Assembly: GCF_011250635.1 (NCBI RefSeq)
Contig: NZ_JAANNP010000002.1
Span: forward strand, 318,478-382,477
Direction: 5' to 3'
DNA: 64,000 bases
DNA from: Motilibacter deserti
Lineage (GTDB): Bacteria; Actinomycetota; Actinomycetes; Motilibacterales; Motilibacteraceae
Shown: piece by piece, positions 59,093-64,000 of the stretch
How the letters are laid out: each line of letters begins with the position of its first letter
Position numbering within the stretch: the first letter of the stretch is position 1
Notes under the pieces: model-generated
Database searches by the model: none
The model's input: the letters and a program-made list of their open reading frames with translations, nothing else
What the model was told of the DNA's origin: nothing
Translations under genes and position numbers: made by a program

Positions 59093-60615
59093 CCGACACG
59101 ACCACCGACCTGGTCCGGCTCAGCGCCACCGAGACCGCCGGCGTCATCGCCCGCGGCGAGGCGAGCGCCGCCGACGTCGCGAAGGCGCACCTGGACCGGA
59201 TCGGCGCCGTCGACGGCGCCGTGCACGCCTTCCTGCACGTGGACGCCGAGGGCGCGCTCGCCGCAGCCCGCGAGGTGGACGACAAGCGCGCGCGGGGCGA
59301 GGAGCAGGGGCCGCTGGCCGGCGTCCCGCTGGCGCTCAAGGACGTCATGGCGCAGCGCGGCGTGCCGACCACCTGCGGGTCGAAGATGCTCGAGGGCTGG
59401 CGCCCGCCGTACGACTCCACCGTCGTCACGCGGCTGCGCGCAGCGGGCGTCGTCATCCTCGGCAAGACCAACATGGACGAGTTCGCCATGGGGTCGTCCA
59501 CCGAGCACTCGGCCTACGGCGCGACCCACAACCCGTGGGACCTCGACCGGATCCCCGGCGGCTCCGGCGGCGGCAGCGCGGCGGCCGTGGCGGCGTACGA
59601 AGCCCCGCTCGCCATCGGCACCGACACCGGCGGCTCGATCCGGCAGCCGGCCGCGGTGACCGGCACCGTCGGCGTGAAGCCGACCTACGGCGGTGTCTCG
59701 CGCTACGGCCTCGTCGCGTTCTCCTCCTCGCTGGACCAGGCCGGCCCCTGCTCGCGCACCGTCCTCGACGCCGCGCTGCTGCACGAGGCCATCGGCGGCC
59801 ACGACCCGCGCGACTCCACCTCGATCGACGCCCCGCTGCCGCCGGTGGTGGCCGCCGCCCGCGAGGGCGCGCAGGGCCGGCTCGACGGAGTGCGCGTCGG
59901 TGTCGTCCGCGAGCTGTCCGGCGAGGGCTACCAGCCCGGGGTGGAACAGCGCTTCCATGAAGCTGTCGACCTGCTTCGCGAGCTGGGCGCGACCGTCACC
60001 GAGGTCTCCTGCCCGCACTTCCAGTACGCGCTGTCGGCCTACTACCTCATCGCCCCGAGCGAGTGCTCGAGCAACCTGGCCCGCTTCGACGCGATGCGCT
60101 ACGGCCTGCGCGTCGGCGACGACGGCGAGCACAGCGCCGAGGAGGTCATGGCGCTGACGCGCGCCGCCGGCTTCGGGCCCGAGGTGAAGCGGCGCATCAT
60201 GCTCGGCACCTACGCCCTGTCCAGCGGCTACTACGACGCCTACTACGGCTCCGCGCAGAAGGTCCGCACGCTCATCTCGCGCGACTTCGCCCAGGCCTAC
60301 GAGCAGGTCGACGTCCTCGTGTCCCCGACGACGCCGACCACGGCGTTCCCGCTGGGGAGCAAGCTCGAGGACCCGATCGCGATGTACCTCAACGACCTGT
60401 GCACGATCCCGTCGAACCTCGCCGGCGGGGCCGCGATGTCGCTGCCGTGCGGGCTCTCGCCGGACGACGGCCTTCCGGTGGGGCTGCAGATCATGGCGCC
60501 GGCGATGGCCGACGACCGGCTCTACCGGGTGGGCGCTGCCGTCGAGACGGCGCTCGCAGATCGTTGGGGAGGCAACCTGCTCACGCAGGCGCCCGAGCTG
60601 CAGGAGAAGGCATGA
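59089..60615 (+). CDS. gatA: Asp-tRNA(Asn)/Glu-tRNA(Gln) amidotransferase subunit A
   Basis: The 508-residue amidase subunit releases ammonia from glutamine. The amidase-signature triad is Lys84 (LALKDVM), cis-Ser159 ([14 protein letters not shown]) and Ser183 nucleophile ([12 protein letters not shown]). The whole domain is intact and of normal length. GTG at 59089 overlaps the gatC stop and its own stop overlaps gatB (ATGA), so the three subunits are translated together in the order C-A-B. Confidence 0.97.
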   Translation: MTDTTTDLVRLSATETAGVIARGEASAADVAKAHLDRIGAVDGAVHAFLHVDAEGALAAAREVDDKRARGEEQGPLAGVPLALKDVMAQRGVPTTCGSKMLEGWRPPYDSTVVTRLRAAGVVILGKTNMDEFAMGSSTEHSAYGATHNPWDLDRIPGGSGGGSAAAVAAYEAPLAIGTDTGGSIRQPAAVTGTVGVKPTYGGVSRYGLVAFSSSLDQAGPCSRTVLDAALLHEAIGGHDPRDSTSIDAPLPPVVAAAREGAQGRLDGVRVGVVRELSGEGYQPGVEQRFHEAVDLLRELGATVTEVSCPHFQYALSAYYLIAPSECSSNLARFDAMRYGLRVGDDGEHSAEEVMALTRAAGFGPEVKRRIMLGTYALSSGYYDAYYGSAQKVRTLISRDFAQAYEQVDVLVSPTTPTTAFPLGSKLEDPIAMYLNDLCTIPSNLAGGAAMSLPCGLSPDDGLPVGLQIMAPAMADDRLYRVGAAVETALADRWGGNLLTQAPELQEKA

Positions 60616-62123
60616 AGACCGTCGAACCGGACCTCGTCCCCTACGACGAGGCGGTGGCGGCGTACGACGTCGTCATGGGCATCGAGGTCCACGTCGAGCT
60701 CTCGACGGCGTCGAAGATGTTCTGCGGCTGCTCGACCGCCTTCGGCGCCGAGCCCAACACGCAGACCTGCCCGACCTGCCTCGGCCTGCCGGGCTCGCTG
60801 CCGGTGCTCAACCAGCAGGCCGTCGAGTCGGCGATCCGGATCGGGCTCGCGCTCGGCTGCGACGTGGCCGAGTGGTGCCGCTTCGCGCGGAAGAACTACT
60901 TCTACCCGGACATGCCGAAGAACTTCCAGACCTCGCAGTACGACGAGCCGATCTGCTTCGACGGCGCGACGACGGTCGAGGTCGAGGGGCGCGAGTTCGT
61001 GATCCCCATCGAGCGCGCGCACATGGAGGAGGACACCGGCAAGTCGCTCCACGTCGGTGGTGCGACGGGCCGCATCCACGGTGCGGACCACTCCCTCGTC
61101 GACTACAACCGAGCGGGCATCCCGCTCATCGAGATCGTCACCAAGCCGATCGAGGGCACCGGCGCGCTGGCGCCCCAGGTGGCGCGCGCCTACGTCGCGC
61201 ACCTGCGCGACCTGCTGCGCTCGCTCGGGGTGTCCGACGTACGCATGGAGCAGGGCTCGCTGCGCGCCGACCTCAACGTGTCGCTGCGCCGGGCACCCGA
61301 AGCGCCGTTCGGCACTCGTAGCGAGACGAAGAACGTCAACTCGCTGCGGTCGGTCGAGCGGGCCGTGCGCTACGAGATCTCCCGCCACGCGGGGATCATC
61401 GACGCCGGGATGAAGGTGACGCAGGAGACGCGCCACTGGCACGAGGACACGGGCATCACGACTGCCGGCCGCAGCAAGGAGCAGGCCGAGGACTACCGCT
61501 ACTTCCCCGAGCCCGACCTGGTCCCGGTCGCGCCGGAGCGGGCGTGGGTCGAGCAGTTGAAGGCGGCCCTGCCCGAGCCTCCGGCCGTCCGCCGTCCTCG
61601 GCTGCAGGCCGGATGGGGCTTCAGCGATCTGGAGATGCGTGATGTGCTCAACGTCGGTGCGCTCGACCTGATCGAGCAGACCGTCGCCGCCGGCACCGCC
61701 CCGGCCGCTGCCCGCAAGTGGTGGCTGACCGAGCTCGCGCGGCGGGCCAACGAGCAGGGCGTCGAGCTCGACGCGCTGCCCGTCACCCCGGCTCACGTGG
61801 CCACGGTGCAGTCGCTGGTCGACGCGGGCGAGCTCAACGACAAGCTCGCGCGCCAGGTCTTCGAGGGCGTACTGGCGGGCGAGGGGACGCCGGAGCAGGT
61901 CGTGGAGAAGCGCGGGCTCAAGCTCGTCTCCGACGACGGGGCGCTCACCGCAGCGGTCGAGGAGGCGCTCGCCGCCAACCCCGACGTGGTCGCGAAGGTG
62001 CGCGGCGGCAAGCACCAGGCGGCCGGCGCCCTCGTCGGCGCGGTCATGAAGGCGACGAAGGGCCAGGCCGACGCGGCCCGCGTGCGCGAGCTGCTGCTCG
62101 AGCGCATCGGGGTCGACCACTAG
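60612..62123 (+). CDS. gatB: Asp-tRNA(Asn)/Glu-tRNA(Gln) amidotransferase subunit B
   Basis: The 503-residue subunit activates the mischarged tRNA with ATP and transfers ammonia. It starts [24 protein letters not shown] and has [15 protein letters not shown], which together hold the Cys zinc ligands, followed by [19 protein letters not shown] of the kinase-like cradle. The helical and YqeY-like tail domains (about 360-503) end with the usual Lys/Gly-rich sequence. ATG at 60612 overlaps gatA. The TSUP transporter start is 3 bp after the stop. Confidence 0.97.
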   Translation: MKTVEPDLVPYDEAVAAYDVVMGIEVHVELSTASKMFCGCSTAFGAEPNTQTCPTCLGLPGSLPVLNQQAVESAIRIGLALGCDVAEWCRFARKNYFYPDMPKNFQTSQYDEPICFDGATTVEVEGREFVIPIERAHMEEDTGKSLHVGGATGRIHGADHSLVDYNRAGIPLIEIVTKPIEGTGALAPQVARAYVAHLRDLLRSLGVSDVRMEQGSLRADLNVSLRRAPEAPFGTRSETKNVNSLRSVERAVRYEISRHAGIIDAGMKVTQETRHWHEDTGITTAGRSKEQAEDYRYFPEPDLVPVAPERAWVEQLKAALPEPPAVRRPRLQAGWGFSDLEMRDVLNVGALDLIEQTVAAGTAPAAARKWWLTELARRANEQGVELDALPVTPAHVATVQSLVDAGELNDKLARQVFEGVLAGEGTPEQVVEKRGLKLVSDDGALTAAVEEALAANPDVVAKVRGGKHQAAGALVGAVMKATKGQADAARVRELLLERIGVDH

Positions 62124-62126
62124 CCG

Positions 62127-62897
62127 TTGGGGGCGGTCTCCGGGGTCGAGGCGCTCTGGCTGGCCGGCGCCGGGTTCGGCGCCGGCTTGACGGGCAGCAT
62201 CGCCGGGCTCGCGTCACTGGTGTCCTACCCGGCGCTGCTGGCCGCGGGGCTGACTCCGATCGCCGCCAACGTCACCAACACCGTCGCGGTCGTCGCGACG
62301 GGCGCCGGGGCGGCGGCCGGCTCACGTCCGGAGCTGCGCGGCCAGGCCGGCCGGGTGCGGCGCTACGGGGCCGTGATGGTCGTCGGCGGCGCGGGCGGCG
62401 CGGCGCTCCTGATGTCGACGCCCACGGAGAGCTTCGAGTACGTCGTCCCGTTCCTCGTCGCCGCCGCGTCCGTCCTGCTGCTCGTCCAGCCCCGGCTGCA
62501 GCTCGCGCTCGCGACCCGGCGCAAGGGGGAGGCCCATCCGCACGGCTGGAGTGTGCCCGCCCTCTTCGGTGTGGCGGTCTACGGCGGCTACTTCGGCGCT
62601 GGCGCCGGCGTCATGACATTGGCCGTCCTGGCTGCGCTGCTGCAGGACACGCTCGTGCGGCTGAACGCCCTGCGCAACATCCTGCTCTGGATGGCGAACG
62701 GGGTGGCAGCGGTCGGCTTCGCCGTCTTCGGCCCGGTGGACTGGGCGGCCGCTGCCCCGATGGCCGCCGGCCTGCTCGCCGGCGGCTGGACCGGGCCGGC
62801 GATCGCGCGCCGGCTGCCCACAGGGGTGCTGCGCCTCGTCGTCGCTCTCGGCGGGCTCGTGCTCGCCGCGCGGCTCTGGATGCTCGCCGGGACCTGA
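62127..62897 (+). CDS. Sulfite exporter TauE/SafE (TSUP) family permease
   Basis: The 256-residue protein has about eight hydrophobic helices in two similar halves. The first begins GAGFGAGLTGSIAGLASLVSYPALLAAGLTPIAANVTNT, and the second has YFGAGAGVMTLAVLAALL; both are TSUP-type glycine-rich motifs. The substrate could be a sulfonate, sulfite or organic anion. It starts at TTG 62127 three bases after gatB and lacks a good ribosome binding site, so it probably depends on read-through translation from gatB. Confidence 0.85.
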   Translation: MGAVSGVEALWLAGAGFGAGLTGSIAGLASLVSYPALLAAGLTPIAANVTNTVAVVATGAGAAAGSRPELRGQAGRVRRYGAVMVVGGAGGAALLMSTPTESFEYVVPFLVAAASVLLLVQPRLQLALATRRKGEAHPHGWSVPALFGVAVYGGYFGAGAGVMTLAVLAALLQDTLVRLNALRNILLWMANGVAAVGFAVFGPVDWAAAAPMAAGLLAGGWTGPAIARRLPTGVLRLVVALGGLVLAARLWMLAGT

Positions 62898-63198
62898 GCC
62901 GAGCTCGCGCGTCCGCCGGTCGGCGTCCCACCCTGCGTCGTTCCCATCCGGCGCTGGACGTCGTGCCGGCGTCTGCCGCCGCTTTAGGCTCACAGAGGCA
63001 GCCCGGACGGTGGACACGGCAACGGGCGCCAGGCACGTGCTCCGGGCGGGCGCGGAGCAGGCTGTACGCCCGGGCCGCGGCAGCACGTCCCCCAGCTGGG
63101 CACGGGGGCACGTCCCCCAGGCGGCCGTCATCGGCCGGCTCCGGCGGACGCCTGTCCGCCGGCCGATTGGGTCCCTTGGCTGCGGGTACCCGGGCCGC
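62898..63198. other. 301-bp intergenic region with direct repeats and a long hairpin
   Basis: TAGGCT at 62985-62990 is a candidate -10. GCACGTCCCCCAG occurs twice (63083-63095 and 63108-63120). A two-part hairpin pairs ATCGGCC (63130-63136) with GGCCGAT (63161-63167) and GGCGGA (63143-63148) with TCCGCC (63155-63160). The following gene could begin at GTG 63010, which would make part of this coding. Confidence 0.4.
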
Positions 63199-63555
63199 AT
63201 GACCGAGAACGAGGGCTCCGGCCCGCCTCCTGGAAGCGCCGGCAGCGACCGGGCCAGCGACGGGCAGCTCACCGCGTCCGCCGACCCGTCCGCGCCCGAC
63301 ATCGACGCCCAGGGCGACGACCTGGCGTCGGCGAACACCCATGGCGTGCCGCCGGGCGGCACGGAGAAGCAGGGCATGGCGCCGGGGGAGCGCCCCGGCC
63401 AGGGCGCGCCCTCGGTCGGCATCGGCGGCGCCACGTCCGGCGACCCGATCAAGCACCCGCACGACCCGGTGCTCCCGCCGACGGGCTCGGGCGCCGCGTC
63501 CGAGGCCGGCCCCGGGCGTACGGGCCGGCTCGACGAGAACGCCGTGGACAGCTAG
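63199..63555 (+). CDS. Small acidic, disordered hypothetical protein
   Basis: The 118-residue product is Gly/Pro/Asp/Ser-rich with no hydrophobic segment, and it ends in RLDENAVDS. It has a HGVPPGGTEKQGMAPGERPGQGAP region that resembles short disordered actinobacterial proteins, but I do not recognise a family. ATG at 63199 is used; an in-frame GTG at 63010 would add 63 residues of basic, low-complexity sequence across a strong hairpin and seems less likely. The ribosome binding site is weak. Expression is unproven. Confidence 0.45.
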   Translation: MTENEGSGPPPGSAGSDRASDGQLTASADPSAPDIDAQGDDLASANTHGVPPGGTEKQGMAPGERPGQGAPSVGIGGATSGDPIKHPHDPVLPPTGSGAASEAGPGRTGRLDENAVDS

Positions 63556-63556
63556 C

Positions 63557-63640
63557 CGAGCCTGCACCGACCCGGCGTGGAGAGTGGACGAGCCTGCACC
63601 GACCCGGCGTGGAGAGTGGCCGAGCCTTCACCACGTCGGC
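63557..63640 (+). repeat. 32-bp tandem repeat, two full units and a decayed third
   Basis: Units start at 63557, 63589 and 63621. The first two differ only in the last base (CGAGCCTGCACC ... GTGGAGAGTGGA/C); the third diverges after CGAGCC. The array begins 2 bp after the stop codon at 63553-63555. Confidence 0.75.
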
Positions 63641-63695
63641 GTCGACAGCCACCCGCGCCGGCACGGCCTTGCGCAGAGATGGCGGCCCCAGCCGA

Positions 63696-63754
63696 GTGAT
63701 CACGGGGCTTGGCTGAGCGACACCGGAGTGTCGCGCGCCAAGTCCCGTGATCAC
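63696..63754. repeat. Two-tier palindrome (extragenic palindromic element)
   Basis: Outer 18-bp arms GTGATCACGGGGCTTGGC (63696-63713) and GCCAAGTCCCGTGATCAC (63737-63754) match with one mismatch. An inner perfect hairpin GCGACAC/GTGTCGC (63717-63723, 63728-63734) sits in the loop. A further CCCGTGAT follows at about 63767. It could terminate transcription or be a mobile-type palindromic repeat. Confidence 0.7.
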
Positions 63755-63871
63755 CGCCGGAGTGGCCCGTGATTAACGACGGAGCGGGGCGGGGCGGGCC
63801 CTCGGGCGGCCTTCAGTTGCGTGGAGGCGAGTGTCGGGTCGCCGCGCGGTGGCGAGCGTCGGGGCCGGGGA

Positions 63872-63971
63872 GCGACCGTCAGGCGCCGGCGGCCGCCCCC
63901 GCGACCGTCAGGCGCCGGTGGCCGCCCCTGCGACCGTCAGGCGCCGGCGGCCGCCCCCGCGACCGGCGGCG
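63872..63971 (+). repeat. 29-bp tandem repeat, three units and a partial fourth
   Basis: Units starting GCGACCGTCAGGCGCCGG begin at 63872, 63901 and 63930, with a partial unit at 63959. Unit 2 differs by single bases. The period of 29 is not a multiple of three, and there are no unique spacers, so this is neither a coding repeat nor a CRISPR array. The rest of 63556-64000 shows no supportable gene. Confidence 0.75.
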
Positions 63972-64000
63972 CGTCCGCGTCCACACCTCCGTCGCCCACG

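Noticed and set aside
63872-63971. Possible CRISPR array
   Set aside because: Repeats of 29 bp are directly adjacent with no unique spacers, so this is a simple tandem repeat, and no cas genes are present.

Overview
The window is very GC-rich with dense, often 1-4 bp overlapping genes, frequent GTG starts, a GlgE (maltosyltransferase) pathway, GatCAB, an NAD-dependent ligase and a class F-type sortase. This is a high-GC actinobacterium. The mix of secreted GH16, GH5-like and lyase-like enzymes with two exopolysaccharide loci would fit a soil or plant-associated lineage (a Kineosporiales- or Motilibacter-like group is a guess). No tRNA, rRNA, CRISPR array, insertion sequence or prophage was found.

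Layout. (1) 1-5.1 kb: the end of a small membrane protein, a cellulose-synthase-like GT2, a GT-C-type membrane protein, and a convergent secreted GH5-like enzyme. (2) 5.5-20.7 kb: exopolysaccharide locus A. Two hexapeptide acetyltransferases and a Tat-exported SGNH hydrolase precede a plus-strand operon: WecG/TagA/CpsF GT26, GT2, Wzx-type flippase, acetyltransferase, Wzz-like co-polymerase, O-antigen-ligase/polymerase, GT2 and GT4. Two tandem paralogous secreted polysaccharide-lyase-like proteins follow. The GT26 operon has a nested stem-loop directly before its first ribosome binding site. (3) 20.7-34.1 kb: alpha-glucan block. Minus-strand glgE-treS-mak-glgB-NYN is tightly coupled and converts trehalose to maltose, maltose-1-phosphate and branched alpha-glucan. 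Plus-strand glgP and minus-strand glgX supply breakdown. Between glgE and glgP lies a 44-residue peptide gene whose spacing matches lasso-peptide precursors, with no lasso enzymes anywhere in the window.

(4) 34.2-51.5 kb: surface/exopolysaccharide locus B. On the minus strand are a sortase, a DUF4397 surface protein with a sortase-like C-terminus, a GT-C-like membrane protein, a second flippase and a secreted GH16. On the plus strand are a GT2, a membrane-anchored GH16, a tiny Cys/His-rich protein, two membrane proteins, and (after a minus-strand serine-acetyltransferase-like gene) a GT2 and two GT4 enzymes. (5) 51.5-62.9 kb: a housekeeping block of cysteine desulfurase, mnmA, a convergent MFS transporter, a short MetE-like protein, ligA, gatC-gatA-gatB and a TSUP transporter. 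(6) 62.9-64 kb: a small disordered protein, two tandem repeat arrays and a large palindrome.

The two polysaccharide loci both carry synthesis, export, acetylation and hydrolase/lyase genes, and they flank the storage-glucan block. No phosphoglycosyltransferase (WbaP/WecA type) and no BY-kinase were seen, so chain initiation must be encoded elsewhere. Several housekeeping starts (glgE, cysteine desulfurase, the MFS gene, the metE-like gene, gatC) have a TANNNT box 6-8 nt upstream and no ribosome binding site, which points to leaderless transcripts.
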